A stretch of 64,000 nucleotides of DNA from Bacteroidales bacterium. GTDB taxonomy: Bacteria; Bacteroidota; Bacteroidia; Bacteroidales; UBA932. Positions within the stretch are counted from its first letter, which is position 1; each line of letters starts with the position of its first letter. The notes under the pieces were generated by a model. The model was not told the DNA's origin and made no database searches. It worked only from the letters and a program-made list of their open reading frames with translations. The stretch is from NCBI GenBank assembly GCA_028724885.1, contig JAQYTJ010000055.1, forward strand, positions 43,957-107,956, given 5' to 3'. The position numbers and the translations under genes were made by a program. Of the stretch, positions 35,217-45,127 are shown piece by piece.

Positions 35217-36542
35217 CTAGCGCTTAAATGAGCGCATGCGCTGGGCGAGGCTGCCTGTGACTGCGCTGCGCATGATGCTGCGGGTGCTGTCGAACTGCTT
35301 TAGCAACCGGTTGAGTTCCTGGACCGAAGTCCCTGACCCGTCTGCGATGCGTTTGCGGCGGCTTCCATTGATGATTTCTGGATTGTCTCTTTCTTCTGGT
35401 GTCATGGACATGATCATGGCTTCTATTCCTTTGAAAGCCTTGTCGTTATCGATGTCGATGTCTTTTATGGCTTTGCCCACCCCTGGAATCATTCCGGCCA
35501 AGTCTTTGATGTTGCCCATCTTGCGGATTTGCTGGATCTGATTGTAAAAATCCATTAATCCGAACTTGTTCTTTGCCAGTTTTTTGCGTGTCTCACGAGC
35601 CTCTTTTTCATCGTACTGCTCTTGAGCCTTTTCGACGAGGGAAACCACGTCGCCCATTCCCAGGATCCTGTCTGCGATGCGATCCGGATGGAAAACATCT
35701 AAAGCCTCCATCTTCTCTCCGGAAGAGATGAACTTGATTGGCTTGCCGGTGACATATTTAATTGATAGTGCAGCACCGCCACGGGTGTCGCCATCCATTT
35801 TGGTAAGCACTACGCCGTCGAAATTAAGTCTGTCGTTGAAAACTTTGGCTGTAGCCACGGCATCCTGGCCGGTCATGGCATCGACAACGAACAGGGACTC
35901 GGTAGGCTTCACGGCATCGTGCAGGGCAGAGATCTCATCCATGAGCTCCTGATCTACGGCGAGTCGTCCGGCGGTATCGATGATTACGACAGAATAGCCT
36001 TCGGACTTTGCCTTTGCAAGAGCGTTCTTCGCTATTTTGATCGGGTCTTGAACCCCGTCTTCGGAATATACAGGAACCTGAATTCCTTCGCCGAGGACCT
36101 TCAATTGCTCGATGGCGGCAGGACGGAACGTATCACAGGCAGCCAGGAGTACTTTCATGCCCTTCTTGCTACGCACGTAATTTGCCAGTTTAGCAGCGAA
36201 CGTGGTCTTACCCGAACCGTTCAGGCCGGCCAGGAGGACTATTCCTGGATTGCCTTTCACATTGATGTCGGTGGCATTGCTTCCCATGAAGCTAGTCAGT
36301 TCGTCATGGACTATTTTCACCATCATCTGTTGTGGTTTCACAGCCGTCAGCACGTTTTGCCCGATGGCTTTGTCCTTGACAGTATTGCAGAATTCCTTTG
36401 CGACGTTGAAGCTCACATCTGCATCTAATAGTGCCCTACGGATGTCCTTAACTGTTTCAGAAACGTTTATTTCGGTGATCTTGCCTTCACCTTTAAGTAT
36501 CTTGAAAGACCTTTCCAGCCTTTCCTGTAAATTCTCAAACAT
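35217..36542 (-). CDS. ffh: Signal recognition particle GTPase Ffh (SRP54)
   Basis: A 441-residue SRP GTPase: N-terminal helical bundle (about 1-85), G domain with P-loop GLNGSGKTT (about 104-112), DTAGRLAVD and the TKMDGDTRGG motif, then the methionine-rich M domain with GNIKDLAGMIPG and the RNA-binding SGTSVQELNRLLKQF region. It targets nascent membrane proteins with 4.5S RNA. The promoter is at 36841-36870 and the leader is about 290 nt of repeats. The last codons (RMRSFKR) are duplicated at 33354-33372. Confidence 0.96.
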   Translation of the reverse strand: MFENLQERLERSFKILKGEGKITEINVSETVKDIRRALLDADVSFNVAKEFCNTVKDKAIGQNVLTAVKPQQMMVKIVHDELTSFMGSNATDINVKGNPGIVLLAGLNGSGKTTFAAKLANYVRSKKGMKVLLAACDTFRPAAIEQLKVLGEGIQVPVYSEDGVQDPIKIAKNALAKAKSEGYSVVIIDTAGRLAVDQELMDEISALHDAVKPTESLFVVDAMTGQDAVATAKVFNDRLNFDGVVLTKMDGDTRGGAALSIKYVTGKPIKFISSGEKMEALDVFHPDRIADRILGMGDVVSLVEKAQEQYDEKEARETRKKLAKNKFGLMDFYNQIQQIRKMGNIKDLAGMIPGVGKAIKDIDIDNDKAFKGIEAMIMSMTPEERDNPEIINGSRRKRIADGSGTSVQELNRLLKQFDSTRSIMRSAVTGSLAQRMRSFKR

Positions 36543-36590
36543 ATTCTATGAATATTTTAATATTCTATTTTCGTAAGCGCTAGATCCTGA

Positions 36591-36840
36591 ATCAAGTTCA
36601 GGATGACGTGGTGTGTCGTCCAGGATGACGTGGGAACTGCGTTTCTTCCCCACGTCATTCCGGGCTTGACCCGGAATCTATTCTTACGGATCCTGAATCA
36701 AGTTCAGGATGACGTGGTGTGTCGTCCAGGATGACGTGGTGTGTCGTCCAGGATGACGTGGTGTGTCGTCCAGGATGACGTGGTGTGTCGTCCAGGATGA
36801 CGTGGTGTGTCGTTCAGGATGACGGCGTCATTTCGGACTG
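36591..36840. repeat. Palindromic and 22-bp tandem repeats in the ffh leader
   Basis: Two copies of the perfect palindrome ATCCTGAA-TCAAG-TTCAGGAT (about 36589 and 36690) frame an inverted block (CATTCCGGGCTTGACCCGGAAT). A 22-bp unit GGATGACGTGGTGTGTCGTC(CA) occurs at 36601 and then five times without interruption at 36707, 36729, 36751, 36773 and 36795, with a partial unit at 36817. No spacers, so not CRISPR. Related to the repeat at 5809. The whole block lies between the ffh promoter and the ffh start codon. Confidence 0.88.
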
Positions 36841-36870
36841 CAAAGATAGCGATTCCTAGGCTTGGCGCAA
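36841..36870 (-). promoter_or_regulatory. Promoter of ffh
   Basis: The minus strand has TTG (36870-36868), a 19-nt spacer and TATCTTTG (36848-36841), a perfect Bacteroidota-type promoter. The -33 element lies inside the last codons of the GSCFA gene (stop at 36856). The start codon of ffh is almost 300 nt downstream. Confidence 0.7.
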
Positions 36871-37761
36871 AATCGGTCTATGTCGAGAGCGGCGAAGCGC
36901 ATCCTCGCGCTTTTCCATCTCACGGATGTCCTCTTGCGAAAAAGCGAATTCTTTGAAACGGCTCCAGATATATTCAGAGGCCTGCTGGGATGGATGCACC
37001 ATGTCTTCTGCGTAGAAGCGGTAGTCTCGGAGCTCATCCAGCATTATCTCATACGCAGGGAAATACTCGGCTCTCGCTGTCAAGCCTTGCATGGCATTCT
37101 CGCCCTTAACCCTGGAAACGACCTCATCGACAGCGAGCAGCAGAGTGCTTTTGCTAAGCTGGCTGCCATGCGCGCCATCTTTCAGATGCCTGATAGGGGA
37201 GACAGTGAAAATTAAATCTTTGCCAGGATTGCGCTTCAGCATATTCATGAGCAAAACTGAAACCTCTGGAATCAAGAGCCTCCTTCTAGAGAACTCCTTG
37301 GCATCTCGCTTAAGGCAGTTCGAGACGATCTCGCCCGTCTTCATATATTCATAGCACCAGGCGGTGCCAAATGTCACTATTACTTTGTTCGCTGCCTTCC
37401 AGAAAGCAGAAGCCTCGTCTAATCGAGCGTTGGCATATTCCAGAAACTCCTTCGCTGTCTTTCTCGCAAAAGTGGTATGGTGGCTGAAAGAGCAGACAAG
37501 TGAGGCTCCAGCCCCCATCTCGACACACTCATCCTCAGTGAAATGCACCCCTGAAGACAGGCGAGCGATGGAATTGCAAATCGAGACAGGATTGTAGAGG
37601 GTTCCGAATGGATTTACGCAAACATCGAGACCAAGATCTTTCATCTCAGCCCCGATGTTATCGGCAAAGCAGCTCCCGATGACGACTATCTTGTCATTCA
37701 AAGAGATGCCGGACTCGCTATGTCCCGCATCCACCGGAGTCTGCAACTTCAAGCCATTCAT
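36856..37761 (-). CDS. GSCFA-domain protein
   Basis: A 301-residue cytosolic protein of the GSCFA family, named after its N-terminal motif, visible here as IGSCFADNIGAEM at about residues 31-43. An SGNH-hydrolase-like fold is expected, with the later SPIRHLKDG and DMVHPS motifs contributing the rest of the active site. The substrate is not established. It follows dnaJ by 14 bp in a grpE-dnaJ-GSCFA unit. Confidence 0.9.
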   Translation of the reverse strand: MNGLKLQTPVDAGHSESGISLNDKIVVIGSCFADNIGAEMKDLGLDVCVNPFGTLYNPVSICNSIARLSSGVHFTEDECVEMGAGASLVCSFSHHTTFARKTAKEFLEYANARLDEASAFWKAANKVIVTFGTAWCYEYMKTGEIVSNCLKRDAKEFSRRRLLIPEVSVLLMNMLKRNPGKDLIFTVSPIRHLKDGAHGSQLSKSTLLLAVDEVVSRVKGENAMQGLTARAEYFPAYEIMLDELRDYRFYAEDMVHPSQQASEYIWSRFKEFAFSQEDIREMEKREDALRRSRHRPILRQA

Positions 37762-37775
37762 CTCAAAACAGCTTC

Positions 37776-38951
37776 TTAGAATATTTTCTTTTCTTTGTCG
37801 AACAGCTGCTTGTCCTCCCTATTGAGGTCGGGAGTAAAAGAACTGCTTTCTCTCATGCTTTCTATGGAGTTTTTCTCATCACGGGAGAGCTTGCGAGGTA
37901 TCCAGACGAGAATCTTCACGTACATGTCGCCTGTTCCATAGCTGTTCACAGACGGAAGACCTTTGCCACGAAGCTTCATCACCGTGCCAGACTGCGTCCC
38001 AGGAGACACTTTCACCCTGTAAGTGCCATCCAGGCAAGGAACGTTGATGTCACAGCCCAAAATGGCGTCGGTCACGGATATTACCGTGGAATAGAACAAA
38101 TTGTTCCCATCTCTCTGAATATTCGGGTCTGGAATTTCTTCAATTACAACGAGCAAATCGCCATTCACCCCATTGTGAGGGGCCGCGTGGCCTTCACCGC
38201 GAATAGTAAGCTGCATACCCTCTTCAACGCCTGCAGGAACGTGAACTTTCATGGTCTCGCGCCTGCGCACAAGGCCGGTGCCCCCACAAGTGCCGCAAGG
38301 GTTAGTGACTATTTTGCCTTCTCCGCCGCACTGAGGGCAGGTTGAATAAGTGACCGTCCTTCCAAACAAGGAATTTACCACTCTCTGAACCTGTCCGGAA
38401 CCTTTGCACGTAGGGCAAGTCTTCACATCGGAAGCATTTCTGGTTCCACGTCCGCCGCAATCTGGACAAGGCCTGTTGCGCTCTATAGTGACATTCTTGT
38501 CGCAGCCAGTGGCTATCTCGCTGAGAGTCAATCGGACACGTGTTCTGATGTCACGACCTTTGTAAACTTTTTGCCGAGAATGGCTAGAAGAGCTGCCACC
38601 AAAATTGAATCCGCCGAAGCTGCCACCGAATGCTCCCCCGAAAAGATCATTTAATATATCATCTAGGTTGCCGAAGCCACCGCTAAAATCAGGAGCCGCT
38701 TGGCCTTCAACTCCAGCGAAGCCGAATTGGTCGTATTTTGCCTTCTTGTCAGGATCGCTGAGCACTGAATATGCCTCCGATGCTTCCTTGAACTTCTCCT
38801 CCGCTGTTTTTTTCTCAGCTTCAGTTCCATTTACCCAGCGATCCGGATGCCACTTCATGGCAGCCTTGCGGTATGCCATCTTTATGTCATCGGATGAGGC
38901 ATTCTTGTCTATGCCTAGGACTTCGTAATAGTCTCTTTTGTTCTCTGCCAT
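37776..38951 (-). CDS. dnaJ: Chaperone protein DnaJ
   Basis: From the ATG at 38951 the product is 391 residues, starting [13 protein letters not shown]; an upstream in-frame ATG at 38963 would add four residues. It has the J domain with HPD (KWHPDRW), a Gly/Phe-rich linker ([16 protein letters not shown]), and four CxxCxGxG zinc motifs ([32 protein letters not shown]) before the C-terminal client-binding domain. It stimulates DnaK ATPase. It directly follows grpE. Confidence 0.96.
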   Translation of the reverse strand: MAENKRDYYEVLGIDKNASSDDIKMAYRKAAMKWHPDRWVNGTEAEKKTAEEKFKEASEAYSVLSDPDKKAKYDQFGFAGVEGQAAPDFSGGFGNLDDILNDLFGGAFGGSFGGFNFGGSSSSHSRQKVYKGRDIRTRVRLTLSEIATGCDKNVTIERNRPCPDCGGRGTRNASDVKTCPTCKGSGQVQRVVNSLFGRTVTYSTCPQCGGEGKIVTNPCGTCGGTGLVRRRETMKVHVPAGVEEGMQLTIRGEGHAAPHNGVNGDLLVVIEEIPDPNIQRDGNNLFYSTVISVTDAILGCDINVPCLDGTYRVKVSPGTQSGTVMKLRGKGLPSVNSYGTGDMYVKILVWIPRKLSRDEKNSIESMRESSSFTPDLNREDKQLFDKEKKIF

Positions 38952-38964
38952 ATTCCTTACCATC

Positions 38965-39597
38965 CTATATTCCTACGACCACTTTGGCATAGCGGATCAC
39001 CTTTCCAGAAAGGGTGTAGCCAGTCTGGACGACATCGTAGATAAGGCCCTTCTTGGCCGCATCATCGACAGGCATCTGCGCCACGGCCTCGTGAAAATCC
39101 GTGTCAAACTTCTCGCCTTTGGCTTTGATTATCTCCAGGCCATTAGACTTGAGGTATGACATTATGTTTGCATAAATCAGATTGATACCTTCCTTGTCTG
39201 ATGCATTATCAGGCTTGTCCAGCATCTTCAGGGCTTGCTCGCAAGAGTCCAGCACAGGCAGCATCCCTTTGATGAAATCCGCGATCGCAGACTCTTTCAG
39301 ATGAAGCTTTTCCTCTGCAGTTCTCCTGCGGAACGTGTCGAATTCGGCGAGTAACCTCATGTAGTCGTTCTTCTCTTTCGCTACGGCCTCTTTTCCCTTC
39401 GCTGCCTCGTCCTTGACTTTGGCCAGTTCCGCTTCCAGCTCCTCAAGGCGCTTGCCATCAACCTTTTTCTCTTGTGGCGCTTCTTCTTTCTTCTGTTCTG
39501 CGGCCTTTTTAGGCTCCTGCGTCTGTTCAACGTTCTTTTTCTCCTCGCTCTCAATAGAGTGAGGAGCGTTATTTATATTCTTATCGTGTTTTGACAT
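38965..39597 (-). CDS. grpE: Nucleotide exchange factor GrpE
   Basis: A 210-residue protein with a long Lys/Glu-rich, probably disordered N-terminus (1-55), a coiled coil (about 45-110) and the C-terminal beta domain with [12 protein letters not shown] and [20 protein letters not shown], the GrpE signature. It releases ADP from DnaK. It lies 1-13 bp from dnaJ (depending on the dnaJ start), so co-translated. dnaK is not in this window. I see no CIRCE-like inverted repeat upstream. Confidence 0.95.
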   Translation of the reverse strand: MSKHDKNINNAPHSIESEEKKNVEQTQEPKKAAEQKKEEAPQEKKVDGKRLEELEAELAKVKDEAAKGKEAVAKEKNDYMRLLAEFDTFRRRTAEEKLHLKESAIADFIKGMLPVLDSCEQALKMLDKPDNASDKEGINLIYANIMSYLKSNGLEIIKAKGEKFDTDFHEAVAQMPVDDAAKKGLIYDVVQTGYTLSGKVIRYAKVVVGI

Positions 39598-39666
39598 ATT
39601 CTTTAATTATTAACCTCCGCATCGGGAGAATCAAATTACATGCTACCAATGTTTTGTGCCATTTTG

Positions 39667-41064
39667 TCAGTCGCTTTCTTTTACCGATGGCTTCTCGGAC
39701 AAGTATTTTTCGGCACGCAATGTAAGCGCCATCAGCAGGATGGCAATGGCACATGCCCCTAGGAACAGGATGAACACCCAGTTCAGGCCGGCCCTATTCA
39801 TGACAAAGCCTATTAATATGTTGGCGAGGATTGCTGTGCCTAGCACGTAGCCCATGAATCCGGTTAGGCCTGCTGCCGTGCCTGCTGCATTCTTCGGCGC
39901 AAGGTCGAGAGCTTGCACGCCGATGAGCATTACCGGCCCATATATGAAGAACCCGATGGCTATGAGACAGCCGATTATCACTGAAAGGTTATCTAGGTTC
40001 TGCCAATATATGAATATTGCTACTCCGACTAATGCCATGAACAGCATCATTGGCATTGCACGCTTGCCATGGAAGGCTTTGTCGCTCAGCCAGCCGCAGA
40101 AGAGCGTTCCTGGGATGGCGGCGAACTCATAGGCGAAATAGGCCCAGCCTGTGCTTTGAAGGTCTATGCCTTTGTCAGTCAGTATTTTCGGAGCCCAGTC
40201 CAAGCAACCGTAGCGCACCATGTAGACGAATGCGTTGGCAAAAGCGATGTACCAAAGCAGCTTGTTGCTTAAAACCGTCTTGAAAATCTGCTTTACCGAG
40301 ATGACATTTTCACTGTCTTCTGAATATGTCTTAGAGGCGTGGCCGGACCATTTCTCTATGGAAGGGAGGCCGCATGACTGAGGCGTGTCGCGGATGAGGC
40401 AGTAGGCGATAATGGCAACTAGGATTGCCGTAGCAGCAGGGAACAGGAAAGATCCTGCCAGAAAGTAATATTCCGTTTGTGCTCCATAAAACCATGAGCC
40501 GAACCATATGGCACCGTAGGTGGCCATCGGTCCGACTAGGGCTCCGCCCACGTTATGTGCGCAGTTCCAGATGCTCATCCATGTGCCTCTTTCCTTGATG
40601 GAGAACCAGTGGGTCATGACCCTGCCGCAAGGAGGCCAGCCCATCCCGTTGAACCAGCCCACCAGAAAGTTCAGAACAGCCATCACTGCAACAGCTATTT
40701 TCTCGTGCCCGATGCCGATCCACTGAACCGGGACAATCATGAATGCCATTGAGATTGCGGCCATGACAAGCCCCAGCGGCAGGAATTTGCGGGCGTCGCT
40801 TCTGTCAGAGATGCTGGCCATGAGGAACTTTGAGAATCCGTAGGCAATGGCATTCATGGACAGCACTATCGCCAGCTCCTCCGTGTGAAATCCCAAAGCT
40901 TCGAGGCCTGGGATCGCCATCGAGAAATTCTTCCTGACTATGTAGAATCCTGCGTAGCCTATGAATATCCCTAGGAATACTTGCAGACGCAGCTTTTTGT
41001 ACCTTTCGTCAACATTTTCAGTGATTTCCGGCTTGAATGCCGGAGGTGCCAATAATCTTCCCAT
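39667..41064 (-). CDS. OPA-family MFS transporter (GlpT/UhpT-like)
   Basis: A 465-residue transporter with 12 hydrophobic segments. The N-terminal GFYIVRKNFSMAIPGL and the NGMGWPPCGRVMTHWFS motif are typical of the organophosphate:phosphate antiporter family, which imports glycerol-3-phosphate or hexose phosphates in exchange for phosphate. The exact substrate cannot be set; a conserved arginine pair for phosphate binding is plausible but not mapped. Single gene. Confidence 0.88.
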   Translation of the reverse strand: MGRLLAPPAFKPEITENVDERYKKLRLQVFLGIFIGYAGFYIVRKNFSMAIPGLEALGFHTEELAIVLSMNAIAYGFSKFLMASISDRSDARKFLPLGLVMAAISMAFMIVPVQWIGIGHEKIAVAVMAVLNFLVGWFNGMGWPPCGRVMTHWFSIKERGTWMSIWNCAHNVGGALVGPMATYGAIWFGSWFYGAQTEYYFLAGSFLFPAATAILVAIIAYCLIRDTPQSCGLPSIEKWSGHASKTYSEDSENVISVKQIFKTVLSNKLLWYIAFANAFVYMVRYGCLDWAPKILTDKGIDLQSTGWAYFAYEFAAIPGTLFCGWLSDKAFHGKRAMPMMLFMALVGVAIFIYWQNLDNLSVIIGCLIAIGFFIYGPVMLIGVQALDLAPKNAAGTAAGLTGFMGYVLGTAILANILIGFVMNRAGLNWVFILFLGACAIAILLMALTLRAEKYLSEKPSVKESD

Positions 41065-41140
41065 CTTATAAATCCGAATGTTATGACCAGCAAACCTGAG
41101 CTTTGTGGCATTATGATATCCGAACCCAAGGAATGCGATG

Positions 41141-41148
41141 CAAAGATA
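41141..41148 (-). promoter_or_regulatory. Candidate -7 box for the OPA transporter
   Basis: The minus strand reads TATCTTTG 76 nt before the transporter ATG. No TTG at the ideal -33 spacing (TCG instead). Confidence 0.4.
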
Positions 41149-41280
41149 GCGAAAAATGGATAATAGTCGATTATGTCTCCGGCCAGGGCATTCTGGCGTA
41201 ATTATATGTCTTAAATGTAAATAAGCCCTCTTTAATATTCTACCTTTTTATAATTTTATTCTTCCTTTTGGTCGAATTTC

Positions 41281-41311
41281 TTGCGAGTAGAAATCCGGCT
41301 TCATAAATTTG
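41281..41311 (+). promoter_or_regulatory. Promoter of the FadL-family gene
   Basis: TTG (41281-41283), a 20-nt spacer and TAAATTTG (41304-41311) match the Bacteroidota promoter, 30 nt before the ATG. Confidence 0.6.
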
Positions 41312-41341
41312 CGGCTCATTAACTTTTAGAGTGTTTTTATT

Positions 41342-42817
41342 ATGAAAAGGTCGATTATTACAGTAGTTCTGAGCCTGTGTGCAATTCCCTCTTTTGCTGG
41401 AGGATACCTCACGGCAACGAATCAGAATTCTGCGTTTTACAGGATGCCGGCACATAACGCTACCATCGGAACCGAGGGAGCCTACTATGACCCAGCCGGA
41501 ATCGCTTTCATGAAAGATGGATGGCACGTTTCGCTTGACATCCAGAGCGTCTGGCAGAGGAGGCATGTTAATTCTACATTCGCTCCATTTGCTTACAGGA
41601 AAGGAAATGATGGCAGCAGCCAGCGAAAATATATAGGCACCACGAATGTCCCGGTCATGCCTCACTTTGATCTGGCCTTTAAGAAAGACATGTGGTTCGG
41701 CTCGGTTCATTTCGGCCCGATTGCCGGAGGCGGAGCCGCCAAATTTAGTGATGGCCTTGGAAGCTTCGAGGCTAACTACGCAATGCTGCCGGTGCTTGTT
41801 AACAGCTTTGCTGGATCAAACGTCGTGACGGCATATTCATCGGACATAGAGTTCACAGGAGGCCAGACATACTGGGGCGGCCAATTTAATTTCGGCTACA
41901 TGGTGGCTCCGAAGCTCTCTGTTTCCGTAGGTGCCAGGCTGGTCTACGCTACGGCAGCTTACGATGGATCGATAACCAATATACAGCTGGAGATGGGCGG
42001 GAATATGCTCTCTGCGGCATCTGCCCTCAATGTAATGCTGACTGAGGCTGCGAAAACCAATCCTGCGATAGCTGCTCTTATCTCTAGCGGAAAATTTAGC
42101 GTGAATGACATCGTGGGAGATCGCAAGGTAGATGTCTACCAGAGAGGATTCGGCATAGCCCCGATTATCAGCGTGCATTACAAGCCTGGCAGATGGGATC
42201 TGGCCGCAAGGTATGAATTCAACACTTCTATAAGGCTCAAGAACCATACGGCTGAAAACGGAGATGCGAGGATGAATATGTTCAAGGATGGAAAGAAGCT
42301 TGCCGGAGATGTCCCGGCGCTTCTCGCTGCAGGTGTCCAGTATAATATTTCTGACAGGCTGCGTGCCCAGGTCGGTTATAACCACTTCTTTGAGAAGCAG
42401 GCCAAGACATACAACAGCACGACGGACTCTGACGATAAGCAGGACCTAATAAAGCACCACACTTTTGAGATTCTTTTCGGTGCTGAGTATGATTTGAGTA
42501 AGACTTTCACGATCAGCGCCGGCTTGCAAAAGACAACTTTCGGGTGGGGCGACGACTATGCTTTCCTCTCGGACATGGGCTTCTCTACCAATTCATGGTC
42601 TTTAGGCTTTGGGGCTAGGACGTATCTGACGGAGAAACTCAGCGCAGACCTTGCCGTCTATAAGACATTCTACAGCCATGTCACGAAAAATATCTCGGAT
42701 TACGCAGCCACGATCACTCGCAGCCTCGGCGCACTCGGGGTTCAGCCTGTGCCGGGAAACGACAAGATGACGAAGCTTAGCACTTGCGTAGGCATAAGCC
42801 TTAATTACGATTTCTAG
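41342..42817 (+). CDS. OmpP1/FadL-family outer-membrane transport protein
   Basis: A 491-residue beta-barrel with signal peptide (1-20, cleaved near SFAGG) and the FadL N-terminal hatch pattern (NSAFYRMPAHNATIGTEGAYYDPAGIAF split over residues about 27-54, including the YYDPAGIAF element). It ends in Phe (SLNYDF), the barrel C-terminal signal. FadL proteins pass hydrophobic molecules such as fatty acids across the outer membrane by lateral diffusion. Monocistronic, with promoter upstream and a strong terminator downstream. Confidence 0.9.
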   Translation: MKRSIITVVLSLCAIPSFAGGYLTATNQNSAFYRMPAHNATIGTEGAYYDPAGIAFMKDGWHVSLDIQSVWQRRHVNSTFAPFAYRKGNDGSSQRKYIGTTNVPVMPHFDLAFKKDMWFGSVHFGPIAGGGAAKFSDGLGSFEANYAMLPVLVNSFAGSNVVTAYSSDIEFTGGQTYWGGQFNFGYMVAPKLSVSVGARLVYATAAYDGSITNIQLEMGGNMLSAASALNVMLTEAAKTNPAIAALISSGKFSVNDIVGDRKVDVYQRGFGIAPIISVHYKPGRWDLAARYEFNTSIRLKNHTAENGDARMNMFKDGKKLAGDVPALLAAGVQYNISDRLRAQVGYNHFFEKQAKTYNSTTDSDDKQDLIKHHTFEILFGAEYDLSKTFTISAGLQKTTFGWGDDYAFLSDMGFSTNSWSLGFGARTYLTEKLSADLAVYKTFYSHVTKNISDYAATITRSLGALGVQPVPGNDKMTKLSTCVGISLNYDF

Positions 42818-42838
42818 AAGGACGATTGCTGATAGGCG

Positions 42839-42888
42839 CTGGCTCAGAGTATTTCCCTCGGCGGAAGATTTCTGAGCCAGCCTTTTAT
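42839..42888 (+). terminator. Rho-independent terminator after the FadL-family gene
   Basis: CTGGCTCAGA (42839-42848) pairs perfectly with TCTGAGCCAG (42871-42880), followed by CCTTTTAT. It separates the porin gene from the helicase and glycogen genes. Confidence 0.82.
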
Positions 42889-42925
42889 ATATTCCCGAAA
42901 AACATTATATTCATAGTCAGAAATA

Positions 42926-45109
42926 ATGACTATGAATTGGGCGCCTTTGAATGATTTAAACAGCCGGCAGGCAGAAGCGGTGACCTATACGGAAGGCCGC
43001 ATAAGGGTTATTGCCGGTGCTGGGACAGGGAAGACGAAAGCCCTCACTTACCGTTACGCTTATCTAGTTAACGTGCTTGGAATCGATCCGGCCAACATAC
43101 TATGCCTTACATTCACGAATAAGGCTGCTGCTGAGATGCGGCAGAGAATCGCCGCTATGGTGCATAGCGGCGATTACAATGATTTTGTGTGTACCATTGA
43201 CGGTTTTTGCGTGAAGTTCCTGCGCAAGGAAATACATCGTCTTGGCTTCCCGAAAGCGTTCTCCATTCTAGACGAGGAAGACTGTAAGTCGCTTGCGAAG
43301 CAGACCATGGATGAGCTGGGATTGAGGCGTACCGAGAAAACAGTCAAGGAATTTCTTGGGCAGATTGCCGTAGACAAGGCTTTGAATGACTACATAACCA
43401 CATTCATGCTGCCCCAGACCAAGTGGACGGATAGTATGCTGAAGTCAAATCTGGGGAACTATATTCATAGGCAGGTTAAAGAATATGCCTTGGGCTTTGA
43501 TGACCTTGAAAATTTCACGAACTATATCTTGGACAGGTTCAAGGATGCGAGAGAATACTGGCAGAACCAGTTGAACTACATAATGGTAGATGAGGCTCAG
43601 GACTGCAACCTAGATAATTGGCAAATCATTGAGAAGCTGGCGGCGGGGCATAGGAATCTGTTTGTGGTCGGCGACCCAGATCAGGCGATTTATGAGTGGA
43701 GGGGAGCAAAGCCTCAGCGTTTCGTGCAGTTCGCCTCCGACAAGAACGTGGTTCTGGATGAGAACTATCGCTCCACGCCTAAAATCCTGAACGTGGCCAA
43801 TTCTGTCATTTCTTACAATAAAAACAGAATACCAAAAAATTTGTTCACTAGGCAGCCGGAGGGTCGTGCGGTGGTTCATTTCCACGCAAAGACGGAGTCT
43901 GAAGAGATGGAATGGGTCGTCGCACAGATAAAGATTCTTTTGGATGCTGGGGCCAGGCTTGGCGATTTTGCGATTCTATATCGATCTTCCTGGCAATCGA
44001 GAGCCATTGAGGAGGCACTGATGAAAGCTCGCATCCAATACACGATATGGGGAGGAACCAGGTTTTTCGAGCGTAAAGAGATTAAGGACTGCTTGGCTTA
44101 TCTGAAACTTATAAACGACAAGAACGACGACTTGTCTTTCGAGAGGATTGCGAACGTACCTTCCAGAAAGCTGGGCGATAAGTTCATGACCGAGCTGAAA
44201 CGGATGGCTAAAGATGATGATGCAAGCCTTTTCAGGACGATAGAAAAGCATATTGAATCTGCGGCTCTGCGCAAGCCGGGAGCTTTGGCGTTTCTGGAGT
44301 TGATGAATGACTGCGCCCAGTTTGCGAAGAGTTCTCTTGTTTCGGATCTCCTGGATAGGGTTCTAGATAGGAGCGGTCTGAAAAAGATGTACAGGGAGGA
44401 TCAGGACGAGGATCGTTTAGAGAATATAGACCAGTTGGCCCAGAGCGTGAAATTCTACGAGGGAACTCACGAAGCCGAAGAGGACCGCCTTTCCGAATAT
44501 CTCCAGGACATAGCCCTTTACACGAATCAAGACTACCGTAAGGACACTCCGACGGTGAAGATGATGACGATCCATCAGGCGAAAGGACTGGAATTCCCTT
44601 TCGTCTTCATAATCGGGCTGAGCGAAGGAATATTCCCGAATATGAGAACCATCAGGGAATATAAGAAAAACGGAGAGGAAGAGGAGAGGCGGCTGATGTA
44701 CGTGGCCATAACTAGGGCTCAGAAGGCACTTTTCCTCACGGAGAGCGAGGGTTTCAACGTATCGACCAAAATGAACAAATATCCTTCTAGGTTCCTTACC
44801 GAGATAAAGCGGGAAATGTTCGTGACAGAGGGGTTCATGCCAGAGGAGCTTTGGCAGGGTACTAGGAATATGAGGCATGTGCTTGACGAGGAAACGTACA
44901 ATCCAGGAGACGGGGACGATTTTGCTAGCGAGAGAAATGAATATGGCAGCCCATTCAAGGTGGGCGATGTCGTCTTGCACAAGATATTCGGAGAGGGAAC
45001 CGTGGTAGGTGTTAACAAAGAGAATACGACATTCGAAGTAAGGTTCAAGGACGGGGACACTAGGCACTTGAGGGCCGACTTCCTGCGTTTTCAAGACTTG
45101 CCAGAATGA
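42926..45109 (+). CDS. UvrD/Rep-family (PcrA-like) ATP-dependent DNA helicase
   Basis: A 727-residue superfamily 1A helicase. Motif I is GAGTGKTKALTYRY (about residues 32-45), motif II is MVDEAQDCN, the Q-motif is LNSRQAEAV, motif III is VVGDPDQAIYEWRGA, and motif VI is EEERRLMYVAITRAQ. A C-terminal tudor-like segment (GDVVLHKIFGEGTVVGV) resembles the RNA-polymerase-binding tail of PcrA/UvrD. An in-frame ATG at 42932 is an alternative start. It is 18 bp before glgB, so it may be the first gene of that transcript although unrelated in function. Confidence 0.92.
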   Translation: MTMNWAPLNDLNSRQAEAVTYTEGRIRVIAGAGTGKTKALTYRYAYLVNVLGIDPANILCLTFTNKAAAEMRQRIAAMVHSGDYNDFVCTIDGFCVKFLRKEIHRLGFPKAFSILDEEDCKSLAKQTMDELGLRRTEKTVKEFLGQIAVDKALNDYITTFMLPQTKWTDSMLKSNLGNYIHRQVKEYALGFDDLENFTNYILDRFKDAREYWQNQLNYIMVDEAQDCNLDNWQIIEKLAAGHRNLFVVGDPDQAIYEWRGAKPQRFVQFASDKNVVLDENYRSTPKILNVANSVISYNKNRIPKNLFTRQPEGRAVVHFHAKTESEEMEWVVAQIKILLDAGARLGDFAILYRSSWQSRAIEEALMKARIQYTIWGGTRFFERKEIKDCLAYLKLINDKNDDLSFERIANVPSRKLGDKFMTELKRMAKDDDASLFRTIEKHIESAALRKPGALAFLELMNDCAQFAKSSLVSDLLDRVLDRSGLKKMYREDQDEDRLENIDQLAQSVKFYEGTHEAEEDRLSEYLQDIALYTNQDYRKDTPTVKMMTIHQAKGLEFPFVFIIGLSEGIFPNMRTIREYKKNGEEEERRLMYVAITRAQKALFLTESEGFNVSTKMNKYPSRFLTEIKREMFVTEGFMPEELWQGTRNMRHVLDEETYNPGDGDDFASERNEYGSPFKVGDVVLHKIFGEGTVVGVNKENTTFEVRFKDGDTRHLRADFLRFQDLPE

Positions 45110-45127
45110 CAATCAAACTTCGACTAT

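Noticed and set aside
36601..36840. Possible CRISPR array from regularly spaced 22-bp repeats
   Set aside because: The units are contiguous with no unique spacers, and no cas gene is near; it is a tandem repeat.
39598..39666. Heat-shock CIRCE element before grpE
   Set aside because: No inverted TTAGCACTC-type repeat is present in the upstream region.
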